In this document: positions 43,498 to 51,782 of the stretch, piece after piece
Layout of the letters: each line of letters opens with the position of its first letter
Numbering within the stretch: position 1 is the first letter of the stretch
NCBI GenBank assembly: GCA_025356235.1
Contig: JANXUL010000103.1
Location: 1-51,827 of the forward strand
Direction of reading: 5' to 3'
Source: Bacteroidota bacterium
Lineage (GTDB): Bacteria; Bacteroidota; Bacteroidia; Chitinophagales; Chitinophagaceae
Length of the DNA stretch: 51,827 nucleotides
Program-made: the position numbers and the translations under genes
The notes under the pieces: generated by a model
What the model was told of the DNA's origin: nothing
What the model saw: only the letters and a program-made list of their open reading frames with translations
Database searches by the model: none

Positions 43498-43869
43498 TTA
43501 TTTAAAAACGAATCTTTTTTGAAGCACATAATTATACAATATGCCTACTAGAAGAGATACGGTGATTTTTGATACCAGGTAGCTGAAGCCACCATAATTT
43601 GTTAAAATAAATACCCCTGCCGAAACCAATACCAGGTTACCTACCCAAACAAGCAAGTATTTGATTGCCTGAAAATGAATTTTTTTATCTCTCGCACTGA
43701 ACACCCATCTCCTGTTCATCGTAAAATTCACAATACCTCCACTTAATGTGCCCAATACACTTGCCAGTAAGTACCAGCATTGAAACCACTCTTTCAATAT
43801 GATGGTAACAGCAAAATCAACCACGGTTGCAGTTAAGGATGCAGCCTGCGCTTTGATGAATGTGGCCAT
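43498..43869 (-). CDS. GtrA family membrane protein
   Basis: 123 residues with four membrane helices. GtrA family signatures NFTMNRRWVF and NYVLQKRFVF end the second and fourth helices. GtrA-like proteins are thought to help move undecaprenyl- or lipid-linked sugars across the inner membrane. In this operon it may assist flipping or glycosylation of the inositol lipid. It starts 3 bases after the PgpA-like stop. Confidence 0.88.
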   Translation of the reverse strand: MATFIKAQAASLTATVVDFAVTIILKEWFQCWYLLASVLGTLSGGIVNFTMNRRWVFSARDKKIHFQAIKYLLVWVGNLVLVSAGVFILTNYGGFSYLVSKITVSLLVGILYNYVLQKRFVFK

Positions 43870-43872
43870 TGG

Positions 43873-44328
43873 TTACAAAACTTTACAATATATTATTAAC
43901 TGCAACAGTATATTGGTATATATACCGGCAAGCATATCGTCCATCATTACACCCCATCCGCCGGGCAGTGATTCTGTTTTGCGGATAAGCAATGGTTTTA
44001 GTATATCAAAAAAACGGAACAGCAATAGTCCGGCAATCAAATATGTAAACGTTACCGGTACAAATAACAGGCTGATGCACATACCTGCTACTTCATCAAT
44101 CACTATACGGCTGCTGTCTTTGCCCCAATCCCGCTCAACCCCATTGGCCGACCATATTCCCATGAACAGGATTACCACGGTTATCGTAATCATCAGCTGG
44201 CTGTTAAAGTATCCATCCGGCTGCAAACAATACCAGCCTCCGCAACATACTATCGCAGCTATTGTTCCACCGCCTTTTAGATATCCGATACCCAGGCAGC
44301 CCGCAAATAATTTGTGGAACTTCATCAT
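43873..44328 (-). CDS. PgpA-like lipid phosphatase
   Basis: 151 residues. Phosphatidylglycerophosphatase A motifs: SRIVIDEVAGM, LFRFFDILKPLLI and GGWGVMMDDMLAGIYTN with the acidic metal-binding residues, and three to four membrane helices. The operon position next to inositol-phosphate synthase and PI-phosphate synthase suggests it removes the phosphate from phosphatidylinositol phosphate instead of phosphatidylglycerol phosphate. Its start overlaps the upstream stop by four bases (ATGA), which indicates coupled translation. Confidence 0.88.
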   Translation of the reverse strand: MMKFHKLFAGCLGIGYLKGGGTIAAIVCCGGWYCLQPDGYFNSQLMITITVVILFMGIWSANGVERDWGKDSSRIVIDEVAGMCISLLFVPVTFTYLIAGLLLFRFFDILKPLLIRKTESLPGGWGVMMDDMLAGIYTNILLQLIIYCKVL

Positions 44329-45650
44329 AAAGCTTCCACCAGGTCCTGGTAATAATCCAATCCCAAATGCGTAATCAGGTCTTCACCCATCATATGCCTT
44401 AATGTATTCTGCAGTTTAATCAGCTGTTTAAAGATATCATGCTCAGGCCTTAACCCCGGTGCCGTTTGCGGCGATTTGAAATAGAATGATAACCATTCCT
44501 GGATGCCGCTCATATTCGCACGCTTGGCAAGGTCCATGAACAATGCCAGGTCTAAAACAATGGGGGCTGCCAGGATCGAATCACGGCAAAGAAAATTGAT
44601 CTTGATCTGCATAGAATATCCCAACCAGCCAAAGATGTCAATATTATCCCAGCTCTCTTTATTATCGCCATGGGGCGGATAATAATTGATACGCACTTTA
44701 TGATACAGATCGCCATACAACTCAGGGTTAATATCCGGCCTGAGTATATCATCGAGTACACTCAGTTTAGAAACTTCTTTTGTTTTAAAATTATCCGGAT
44801 CGTCTAATACCAGGCCATCCCTGTTACCCAGGATATTGGTAGAGAACCATCCGCGAATACCCAGGGCACGTGCATGTAAACCCGGTGCCAGTATGGTTTT
44901 CATCAGGGTTTGGCCTGTTTTAAAATCTTTACCGCCAATAGGCGTACCTGTTTCTTTTGCCAATTGTATCAATGCAGGAATATCGCAGGTAAGGTTGGGC
45001 GCACCGTTTGCAAAAGGAACGCCCAGTTTAAGTGCGGCATATGCATAAATCATACTGGGTGCAATAGCAGGGTCGTTATTTCTCAATCCTTCTTCAAACG
45101 ATTCGATGCTTAGGTGCACTTCAGATTCTTCAATATATTTTTCAGTAGAGCCGCACCAAACAATCACCACGCGGTTACAATCATTTACATCGCGGAAGTT
45201 TTCGATATCATCCATTACTGCCAAAGCCAGATCATATTTGGTTGCTGCCTGTTTGATATGTTTGCCGTTGAGGTTCTTTACATACGATTTATCGAATACC
45301 GCTTTCATCGGAACAATCGCTTCCAGCTCGGGTTTGATGGATTCCAATAAACCTGGTTCCAATACTTTAGCGTTCACTGCAGCCTGGTACACATTATCGG
45401 AATACACATCCCATCCGCCGAAGGCGATATTGTCCAGTTCGGCCAACGGCACAAACTCTTTAATTAACGGGTAACGGTTTTCCGTTCGCTTACCCAAGCG
45501 AATACTACCCATTTGCGTTAAGGCACCTATGGGTTGTGAAATTCCTTTCTTCACCGCTATTACACCGGCTATCATAGTAGTGGCAACTGCGCCCAGACCC
45601 GGCAATAAAATACCCAGTTTTCCATCGGCTGGTTGAATGTGTTCTTTCAT
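44325..45650 (-). CDS. myo-inositol-1-phosphate synthase
   Basis: 441 residues. The NAD-binding N-terminus is GILLPGLGAVATTMIAGVIA, and the conserved catalytic regions are GGKDFKTGQTLMKT, NILGNRDGLVLDDP and SMQIKINFLCRDSILAAPIVLDLALF, whose lysines form the active site. It converts glucose 6-phosphate to inositol phosphate, the first step of inositol synthesis. It is the first enzyme of the operon, 49 bases after the tetR stop. Product use by the downstream PI-phosphate synthase fits the order. Confidence 0.93.
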   Translation of the reverse strand: MKEHIQPADGKLGILLPGLGAVATTMIAGVIAVKKGISQPIGALTQMGSIRLGKRTENRYPLIKEFVPLAELDNIAFGGWDVYSDNVYQAAVNAKVLEPGLLESIKPELEAIVPMKAVFDKSYVKNLNGKHIKQAATKYDLALAVMDDIENFRDVNDCNRVVIVWCGSTEKYIEESEVHLSIESFEEGLRNNDPAIAPSMIYAYAALKLGVPFANGAPNLTCDIPALIQLAKETGTPIGGKDFKTGQTLMKTILAPGLHARALGIRGWFSTNILGNRDGLVLDDPDNFKTKEVSKLSVLDDILRPDINPELYGDLYHKVRINYYPPHGDNKESWDNIDIFGWLGYSMQIKINFLCRDSILAAPIVLDLALFMDLAKRANMSGIQEWLSFYFKSPQTAPGLRPEHDIFKQLIKLQNTLRHMMGEDLITHLGLDYYQDLVEAL

Positions 45651-45699
45651 GTTGTTAGTATTTGCGTCTTAAATATATTTTTCGTTGTTTTCCTTTTCT

Positions 45700-46296
45700 C
45701 TAATTACTTCTCAACCCCCTGATCATAATGGCCATGATAGATGCCATTCTCGGCTCCAGTTTCGTGTATTTGCTTTCGATAAACATATCCCTTTCCAATC
45801 CCCTTAATGAGCTCACCATAACCGACGGCAGGATATCCAATTCTTTACTGATGAGTTTTGTGAACTCTCCGTTTGTTATACCGAATTTTAAAATTTCCTT
45901 TACCAGCCTGGTTTCCCGGATATCATATTCGGTATGCAGGTGTTTCATACAGCGCATGTTTTCCTGCATCTCACCTTTCACCAGTTTGTATAAGTTCGAG
46001 CGTTTTTGTACGGCTTTGATTTTGGTTAACGTAAAAGCTTTCAGTTTCTCTTCGGCACTGGTGGCTTTTTCTACTGCGGTTTTCACACAGTTAAAAACCT
46101 CTTCCATTTCTTTCAGCACCACTGCATCAAAAATTTCTTCTTTGCTGCAGTAATAATAATACAGGGTACTCTTGCCTTTGCCCATGGCTCGCGCAATATC
46201 TTCCATCGTAGTTTTTTTCAAACCAAATTGCTGGAAAAGTTTTTGCGCCTCTTTCAGAATGTCTTCTTTAACTATATCGTCTTTGGTAGCCAGCAT
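45700..46296 (-). CDS. TetR family regulator heading the inositol-lipid operon
   Basis: 198 residues from ATG 46296 (the frame runs ten codons further to TTG). The N-terminal helix-turn-helix is ILKEAQKLFQQFGLKKTTMEDIARAMGKGKSTLYYYYCSKEEIF, residues 13-56. The C-terminal ligand domain is helical. It is in the same direction as the inositol genes and only 49 bases upstream of them, so it probably regulates its own operon. A palindrome over the -7 box (46315-46331) is a plausible operator. Confidence 0.88.
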   Translation of the reverse strand: MLATKDDIVKEDILKEAQKLFQQFGLKKTTMEDIARAMGKGKSTLYYYYCSKEEIFDAVVLKEMEEVFNCVKTAVEKATSAEEKLKAFTLTKIKAVQKRSNLYKLVKGEMQENMRCMKHLHTEYDIRETRLVKEILKFGITNGEFTKLISKELDILPSVMVSSLRGLERDMFIESKYTKLEPRMASIMAIMIRGLRSN

Positions 46297-46314
46297 AATT
46301 TCGACTAAAATCGT

Positions 46315-46331
46315 ATTTTGGTCCAAAAATA
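46315..46331 (-). promoter_or_regulatory. candidate operator overlapping the -7 box of the tetR/inositol operon
   Basis: On the minus strand TATTTTTGGACCAAAAT contains a perfect TAnnTTTG (-7) box, TATTTTTG, overlapping the odd palindrome TTTTGG-A/T-CCAAAA. It is 19 bases before the tetR ATG. No TTTG is found at the usual -33 distance. Confidence 0.5.
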
Positions 46332-46367
46332 GGGGAAAGTTTTTTACCCGGGTTGCCGTTTATCAAA

Positions 46368-47438
46368 TTACCCGTTTCGAAAAGCAAAATCTTTCATGAG
46401 GTCGCAAAAAATCCGTACGCTTTCCAATGGCAATGCATTATACATACTAACCCGTACCCCGCCAATAGTACGATAGCCTTTTACACCTATCATACCTTCT
46501 TTTTTACAGAGATCGAGGAACGGCGCTTCGAGAGAGGGGTTGGTGAGAAAGAAAACAGCATTCATTTGGCTGCGGTCTTCTTTGGCAACCGTAGCTTTAA
46601 ATACCGGAAGACTGTCTAATGTATTATAAAGCAGTTCAGCTTTTTCAACACTTCTTTTTCCCATTTCTGTTAACCCGCCATTGGCCAGTATCCAGCGCAA
46701 GGTGAGCATGCTTACATATACTGCGAATACGGGGGGGGTATTCATGAGCGAACCGGCCTCAATATGTTTCTGGTAGTTCATGATGGTGGGTATCTTCCGT
46801 TGTATTTTACCCAGCACTTCTTTTTTAACCACCACCAGGTTAACGCCTGCTGCACCCATATTTTTCTGCGCACCGGCATACATCAATGAAAATTTTGTAA
46901 AATCTGTTTGCCTGCTGAAAATATCACTGCTCATATCTGCCACCAGCGGGATACCCGTTTCCGGGTATTGATGCCATTGGGTACCTTCAACTGTGTTATT
47001 GGTAGTAATATGCAGGTATTTTGCATCGGCCGGAACAGTGAATTGTTTTTGAATATAGGTATGTTGTTTATCGGATGAATTGGTTACCACCTGCACGTTT
47101 CCGAATAAGGCGGCTTCTTTAGCAGCTTTGTTTCCCCAGATGCCATTATCGCAATAAGCGGCTGTTTCTCCATCACCCAGGAGGTTCATGGGAACCTGCA
47201 TAAATTGTGTGGTAGCGCCGCCATGCAGGAACAATATTTCATAGGTATCGTTTAACTGCATCAATTGTTTTACGGATGAAATAGCTTCCTGCAATACATC
47301 CTGGAACCAGGTTGTGCGGTGCCCGATTTCTAATATAGATAAACCGGTATCATTAAAATTAAGGATGGCCCCTGAAGCTTCTTCCAAAACCGATTGTGGT
47401 AAGATGGATGGGCCGGAATTAAAATTGTAAAGTTTCAT
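46368..47438 (-). CDS. serC: phosphoserine aminotransferase
   Basis: 356 residues from ATG 47438, which gives the family start KLYNFNSGPSILP; the longer frame begins nine codons earlier. It converts 3-phosphohydroxypyruvate to phosphoserine. The PLP lysine lies in SLMYAGAQKNMGAAGVNLVVV. HRTTWFQDVL and FLHGGATTQFMQVPMNLL are typical. The C-terminus YRTIGGVRVSMYNALPLESV is complete. The tetR gene begins 71 bases downstream. Confidence 0.95.
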   Translation of the reverse strand: MKLYNFNSGPSILPQSVLEEASGAILNFNDTGLSILEIGHRTTWFQDVLQEAISSVKQLMQLNDTYEILFLHGGATTQFMQVPMNLLGDGETAAYCDNGIWGNKAAKEAALFGNVQVVTNSSDKQHTYIQKQFTVPADAKYLHITTNNTVEGTQWHQYPETGIPLVADMSSDIFSRQTDFTKFSLMYAGAQKNMGAAGVNLVVVKKEVLGKIQRKIPTIMNYQKHIEAGSLMNTPPVFAVYVSMLTLRWILANGGLTEMGKRSVEKAELLYNTLDSLPVFKATVAKEDRSQMNAVFFLTNPSLEAPFLDLCKKEGMIGVKGYRTIGGVRVSMYNALPLESVRIFCDLMKDFAFRNG

Positions 47439-47471
47439 TTGGCAAAGTAAACCGATTTGCAGCAAATTTAA

Positions 47472-47530
47472 CTCACCCCGACATTGCTTCGCTCGTCACC
47501 CCTCTCTGCTGGGCAAAGAGGGGGGGAGCT
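47472..47530 (+). repeat. spacer repeat B2 (upstream of serC)
   Basis: CTCACCCCGACATTGCTTCG, then CTCGTCACCCCTCTCTGC and AAAGAGGGGGGGAG. It matches repeat B1 (mRNA sense of 13431-13512), including the CCTCTCT...AGAGAGG-type inner stem. It lies between serC and the DUF502 gene. Confidence 0.65.
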
Positions 47531-47550
47531 TTGCTACTCCAAATATATTT

Positions 47551-47580
47551 GACGACTCACAACTGAGGATTCACGATTCA
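47551..47580 (-). repeat. GTGAGT-type spacer repeat C2 at the DUF502 stop
   Basis: On the minus strand GTGAATCGTGAATCCTCAGT is followed by TGTGAGTCGTC. The TGA stop codon of the DUF502 gene (47578-47580) is the first TGA of this repeat. Confidence 0.5.
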
Positions 47581-48225
47581 CCCCTCATGCACATCGGTAA
47601 CGCCGCCCGATACAGTGTATTTCATGGCATCAGAGGCACTGAGGTTATTCAGTAACCGTATGCGCTCCCTGGGAACGATATAAGTGATACCTGATATAGC
47701 ATAGGAATGGGGTACATACACAGTTACATGCGCAGGCATACCAAATTCATGCGCATTGGGTTGTGTGATAAAACCTATGCGCCATATATCTGCTGAATCT
47801 ACATTGACTAGTACCGGTTTATCGAATTTCTTTTTATTTCCGGCAAATGCTTCCAGGAAATCTTTAACGGAAGAATAGATGAATTTAACACCGGGTGTTT
47901 TTTCGAGGATGGTATCCAATAGAGTTACGAGGCGGCTAAAAAAGAATAAAGAAGATATCCATCCCACAAACAATACCATGGCAATTACCACAATAAAGCC
48001 CATGCCGGGTATCTTATTAAGGTTACCCTGTGCGTCTTTCGTTAAATAAGTAGGGGCGATTGCATGAATGATATTGGGTAGTATATCATCTACAAAATTA
48101 AACAGGCCAAATACAACCCAAAGTGTAATGCCGATAGGTGCCAGCACGATCAGTCCCTGGAAAAAATATTGTACTAATTTTCCCAGGTAGGCCTGGAAAC
48201 TTAGTTGGCGCTCGGCTCGGCTCAT
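47578..48225 (-). CDS. DUF502 family membrane protein
   Basis: 215 residues. Two N-terminal membrane segments (about 19-42, VQYFFQGLIVLAPIGITLWVV, and 72-95, FIVVIAMVLFVGWISSLFFF) are followed by a cytoplasmic beta-rich domain with GVKFIYSSVKDFLEAF and VTVYVPHSYAISGITYIVPRE, as in DUF502 proteins. The function is uncharacterised in bacteria. It is divergent from the efflux operon. Confidence 0.88.
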   Translation of the reverse strand: MSRAERQLSFQAYLGKLVQYFFQGLIVLAPIGITLWVVFGLFNFVDDILPNIIHAIAPTYLTKDAQGNLNKIPGMGFIVVIAMVLFVGWISSLFFFSRLVTLLDTILEKTPGVKFIYSSVKDFLEAFAGNKKKFDKPVLVNVDSADIWRIGFITQPNAHEFGMPAHVTVYVPHSYAISGITYIVPRERIRLLNNLSASDAMKYTVSGGVTDVHEG

Positions 48226-48392
48226 GTAGCGTTATTTGAGTGTAAAGTAAGTAAGAATCCTGCATTCCATTCCTGTATTTACCCAACTCATTTCCCTTAT
48301 ATGTGCTAAAACTAACAGGAGTAAGCATTATGGGACGATACGTTTATCCAAATAAATACCGTTTAACATAGAAATCATAAAAAAATTACATT

Positions 48393-48429
48393 GGAAACTT
48401 TGGTTACAAATAAAGTTTCCTTAGTTTCG
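48393..48429 (+). promoter_or_regulatory. promoter with embedded inverted repeat for the efflux operon
   Basis: TTTG (48399-48402), exactly 19 bases, then TAGTTTCG (48422-48429): a Bacteroidota-type promoter. An inverted repeat GGAAACTTT (48393-48401) / AAAGTTTCC (48412-48420) covers the -33 box and spacer. It is a strong candidate operator for the TetR encoded 19 bases downstream. Confidence 0.7.
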
Positions 48430-48447
48430 TACCCGATATTACAAAAT

Positions 48448-49062
48448 ATGGAAACACAAGAGAGGATAGTGAACAAGGCGCACGAACTGTTTATGCGGTA
48501 CGGCATACGCAGTGTAAGCATGGATGAAGTGGCCAACCACCTGGGCATGAGCAAAAAAACCATTTACCAGTTTTATGCTGATAAAGACGCATTGGTTGAT
48601 GATGTGATAGATATTGAGATCAACCTGAAACAGGGCGAATGTGCCCAGCACAGGCAAAAAAGCGAAAATGCCATCCATGAAATTTTTATGGCGGTAGACA
48701 TGTTGCTGGAAATACTCACCAAGATGAACCCTGCTGTGATATTTGATATGGAAAAATACCATCCCAGGGCATTTAAAAAACATAATGAGTTCAAGAACAA
48801 ATTTCTCTACACCATTATCAGGGAAAACCTAGACTGGGGTAAAAAAGAAGGCTTATACCGGGAAGAAGTACAGTCCGATATCATGGCAAGGTTCAGGCTC
48901 GCTTCTACCTTTTTAATATTTAACCCCGAACTTTTTCCGTTGGGGAAACACAGTCTCGCAACAGTAGTTACAGAAATGACAGATAATTTTTTATACGGCC
49001 TCGCTTCATCAAAAGGCCAGAAATTAATTCAGAAATACAAGCAACAAAGACAAAACCCATAA
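48448..49062 (+). CDS. TetR family regulator of the RND efflux operon
   Basis: 204 residues from ATG 48448; the longer frame starts at TTG inside the operator and is rejected. The HTH domain is at 3-50 (ERIVNKAHELFMRYGIRSVSMDEVANHLGMSKKTIYQFYADKDALV). The C-terminal domain is helical and would bind an inducer. The stop is 3 bases before tolC, so it is cotranscribed with the pump it presumably represses. Confidence 0.9.
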   Translation: METQERIVNKAHELFMRYGIRSVSMDEVANHLGMSKKTIYQFYADKDALVDDVIDIEINLKQGECAQHRQKSENAIHEIFMAVDMLLEILTKMNPAVIFDMEKYHPRAFKKHNEFKNKFLYTIIRENLDWGKKEGLYREEVQSDIMARFRLASTFLIFNPELFPLGKHSLATVVTEMTDNFLYGLASSKGQKLIQKYKQQRQNP

Positions 49063-49065
49063 CCT

Positions 49066-50412
49066 ATGAACAAAAGAAGATTAGAGAAAATGGTATGGCT
49101 GTTATGTTTGGTATTGATCGTTGGTTCGGTCGATGCGCAAAATACAACCAGGCATGAATTCACTATTCAGCAGGCAGTTGAGTATGCCCGCAAGAACAAT
49201 GTGCAGGTAAAAAATGCATTACTGAACATTCAGAGCCAGCAACAGACCAACCGCGAAATTACGGCCGGCGCTTTGCCTTCCATTACCGGAAGTGTTGGCG
49301 TAACGGATTATATCAAGATCCCTACTTCGCTCTTGCCGGGTGAGATATTTGGCCAGCCTGCAGGTACTTATATTCCCGTGCAGTTCGGCACCAAGTATAA
49401 CTCTACTGCCAATATCCAGTTGCAGCAGACTTTGTTTGATGGACAGGTATTTATTGGCTTAAAGGCCCGCACAACTTCCATTGAGTTTCAAACAAAAAAT
49501 ATGGAAGTAACGGAAGAAGCCATTAAAACCAATATCTATAAAATTTACTACCAGCTGGTAGTAAGTAAAACACAGATAGACCTGCTGGATGCGAATATTA
49601 CCCGTTTGCAAAAACTAAACCATGATGCCAATGAATTATTTAAAAATGGGTTTGCTGAGAAACTGGACCTGGATAAAATCTCCGTACAACTCTCGAACCT
49701 ACAAACAGAAAAAATAAAAGCACTCAACAGCATAAGCATCGGCTATCTCGGTTTAAAAACACTGATGGGCATGCCGGTAAAAGACACGTTAATACTGAGC
49801 GACAAAATCAATGAAGATCAGGTGAAGGAAGACTTTTCTAATGATACTGCTTACCTGTATGCAGACAGGAAAGATTTTCAATACCTGTCACTTGCCAAAA
49901 AACTGAACGAGTTCAACATAAAACGTTACCAGTTAAGTTATATTCCCATACTGTCGCTGAATGGTGCTTATAGTAAGAATGCCCAACGTAACACATTTGA
50001 TTTTTTTGGGAAAGGGGATTGGTTTACCACCTCTTATGTAGGATTGAACCTTTCTGTACCCATCTTTAGTGGTTTTGCCAAAAGTGCCAGGATAGCAAGG
50101 TCAAGGATTGAACTGAAAGAAACCGAGAACCAGATAGAGAACCTTAAATTATCTATTGACGGTGAAATTGAACAGTCGAAAATCAATTTCAAATCTTCGC
50201 TTGCCACAATGGATTTTCAGAAGAAAAATATGCAATTGGCCGAAACGGTATATAACCAGACAAAAAAGAAGTTTGAGGCCGGTACCGGATCAAACACAGA
50301 GATCACCGCTGCACAAACAGACCTTGTAACCGCACAAACCAATTACATCAGCGCTTTATATAGCGCCATTATCGCAAAAGTGGATTATTTAAAAGCAACC
50401 GGAAAACTTTAA
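49066..50412 (+). CDS. TolC-family outer-membrane efflux protein
   Basis: 448 residues. Signal peptide (WLLCLVLIVGSVDAQ), then two outer-membrane efflux protein repeats with long coiled-coil helices: FTIQQAVEYARKNNVQVKNALLNIQSQQQTNREI near the start (residues about 30-63), LDLDKISVQLSNLQTEKIKALNS in the middle, and KKFEAGTGSNTEITAAQTDLVTAQTNYISALY near the end. It forms the outer-membrane channel of a tripartite pump with the adaptor and RND protein encoded next. Confidence 0.93.
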   Translation: MNKRRLEKMVWLLCLVLIVGSVDAQNTTRHEFTIQQAVEYARKNNVQVKNALLNIQSQQQTNREITAGALPSITGSVGVTDYIKIPTSLLPGEIFGQPAGTYIPVQFGTKYNSTANIQLQQTLFDGQVFIGLKARTTSIEFQTKNMEVTEEAIKTNIYKIYYQLVVSKTQIDLLDANITRLQKLNHDANELFKNGFAEKLDLDKISVQLSNLQTEKIKALNSISIGYLGLKTLMGMPVKDTLILSDKINEDQVKEDFSNDTAYLYADRKDFQYLSLAKKLNEFNIKRYQLSYIPILSLNGAYSKNAQRNTFDFFGKGDWFTTSYVGLNLSVPIFSGFAKSARIARSRIELKETENQIENLKLSIDGEIEQSKINFKSSLATMDFQKKNMQLAETVYNQTKKKFEAGTGSNTEITAAQTDLVTAQTNYISALYSAIIAKVDYLKATGKL

Positions 50413-50437
50413 TTCAACCAAAACTAAAAATCAGTAT

Positions 50438-51643
50438 ATGCAAAAGATAATAACCGTACTTTTTCTCACAGCTACACTTACCATGGCATCCTGCGGCAAT
50501 AAAACCGAAGACGGCTCATTGGCAGGCAAAAAAGCCGAGATCGAAAAACTAAAAAAAGAGCAGGTAACCATTGGCGATAAAATCAAATTACTCGAAAAAG
50601 AAGTTGCTAAACTGGATACTTCTGCTGTAAAAGAAGACATCGCAAAACTGGTAGGAACTGCTGTCATTACCACACGGAACTTCTCACATTATATAGACTT
50701 ACAGGGCAGAGTAGATGCGGAAAATATTTCGTATATCTCTCCACGTTTAGGTGGTGGGCAGGTTCGTGCAATCTATGTTAAAAGGGGTGATTATGTGAAG
50801 AAGGGGCAATTGCTTTTGAGGTTAGATGATGCCATTGTTAAACAACAGGTGGCAGCAGCGAAACAAGGCACGGAAGCTTTAAAAACACAAATAACATTTG
50901 CGAAAGATGTATATAACAGGAGGAACAATTTATGGAAACAGGGAATTGGAACCGAGATAGAACTGATTACCGCAAGAACCAATGTTGAATCGCTGGAAAA
51001 ACAACTCAATGCCGCAAATGAAAATATTAAAGTCCAGCAGGAGCAGTTGAGTGGCGCGAATGTATATAGTGATGTGGATGGCATTGCAGATGAAGTGAAT
51101 GTACGTATGGGTGAGATGTTCACCGGTTTTTCCGGAACCATGCCGCAGATCAAAATCGTTAATACAAGCAATTTAAAGATCATAACTGATGTACCTGAAA
51201 ACTATAGCGGCAAAGTAAAACAGGGGTCAGCCTTACTGGTTACATTACCGGATATCAATAAGACATTCAATACTACAGTTTCTGTTTCCGGAAAAGTGAT
51301 TGATCCCAACAACCGTTCATTCCGCGCAGAAGCTAAATTGCCGCAGGATGCTTCTATCCGCCCAAACCAGATAGCACAGGTACGAATACTTGATTACAGT
51401 GCCCCTAATGCAGTCGCTATCCCTGTAAATACAGTTAGCACCGATGATAAGGGCAAGTATGTATATATAGCCGTTACTGAAGGTAGCAAGCTGATCGCTA
51501 AAAAAAGATCCATTGTAGTGGGTGAATTATACAATGACCTGATAGAAGTAAAAAGTGGATTGACCGCGGGTGATAAACTGATCATTGATGGTTACCAGAA
51601 TATTTATGACGGGCAGTTGCTGAAAACCGAGGTGAAGATGTGA
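50438..51643 (+). CDS. RND efflux periplasmic adaptor (membrane fusion protein), lipoprotein
   Basis: 401 residues. Lipoprotein signal with lipobox TMASC (Cys19). A coiled-coil start (KKAEIEKLKKEQVTIGDKIKLLEKEVAKLD) is followed by the biotinyl-lipoyl-like fold (YISPRLGGGQVRAIYVKRGDYVKKGQLLLRLDD). A hairpin with helices and a beta-barrel/membrane-proximal domain follow (NAVAIPVNTVSTDDKGKYVYI, LIEVKSGLTAGDKLIIDGYQNIYDGQLLK). It links the inner-membrane RND transporter to TolC. The TGA stop belongs to a GTGAGT-type repeat. Confidence 0.93.
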   Translation: MQKIITVLFLTATLTMASCGNKTEDGSLAGKKAEIEKLKKEQVTIGDKIKLLEKEVAKLDTSAVKEDIAKLVGTAVITTRNFSHYIDLQGRVDAENISYISPRLGGGQVRAIYVKRGDYVKKGQLLLRLDDAIVKQQVAAAKQGTEALKTQITFAKDVYNRRNNLWKQGIGTEIELITARTNVESLEKQLNAANENIKVQQEQLSGANVYSDVDGIADEVNVRMGEMFTGFSGTMPQIKIVNTSNLKIITDVPENYSGKVKQGSALLVTLPDINKTFNTTVSVSGKVIDPNNRSFRAEAKLPQDASIRPNQIAQVRILDYSAPNAVAIPVNTVSTDDKGKYVYIAVTEGSKLIAKKRSIVVGELYNDLIEVKSGLTAGDKLIIDGYQNIYDGQLLKTEVKM

Positions 51644-51706
51644 GTAGTGAATAGTGAGTCGTGAGTGTTTCCTCCTCACGACTCACCACTCACGATTGAC
51701 GATTCA
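51641..51706 (+). repeat. GTGAGT-type spacer repeat C3 with 12-bp hairpin
   Basis: GTGAGTCGTGAG (51654-51665) and CTCACGACTCAC (51675-51686) form a perfect 12-bp stem with a 9-base loop; further GTGAAT/ATTCAC words flank it. The repeat starts with the TGA that ends the adaptor gene. Confidence 0.65.
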
Positions 51707-51707
51707 C

Positions 51708-51754
51708 GTTCTGAAAGTACAAGGGTGCGACGCAACAGCAGCCGCACAAAGAAC
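51708..51754 (+). repeat. nested hairpin element D before the RND gene
   Basis: The outer arms GTTCT (51708-51712) / AGAAC (51750-51754) enclose the inner arms GTGCG (51725-51729) / CGCAC (51743-51747). It directly follows repeat C3, and together they fill almost the whole adaptor/RND spacer. It ends 28 bases before the RND ATG. Confidence 0.45.
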
Positions 51755-51782
51755 CAAAGCTGACTACTAAAAAATAATAATA

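Noticed and set aside
43799-44374. 191-codon plus-strand frame
   Set aside because: Antisense across GtrA and PgpA-like genes, both with clear family motifs; composition rich in Pro/Ile typical of a shadow.
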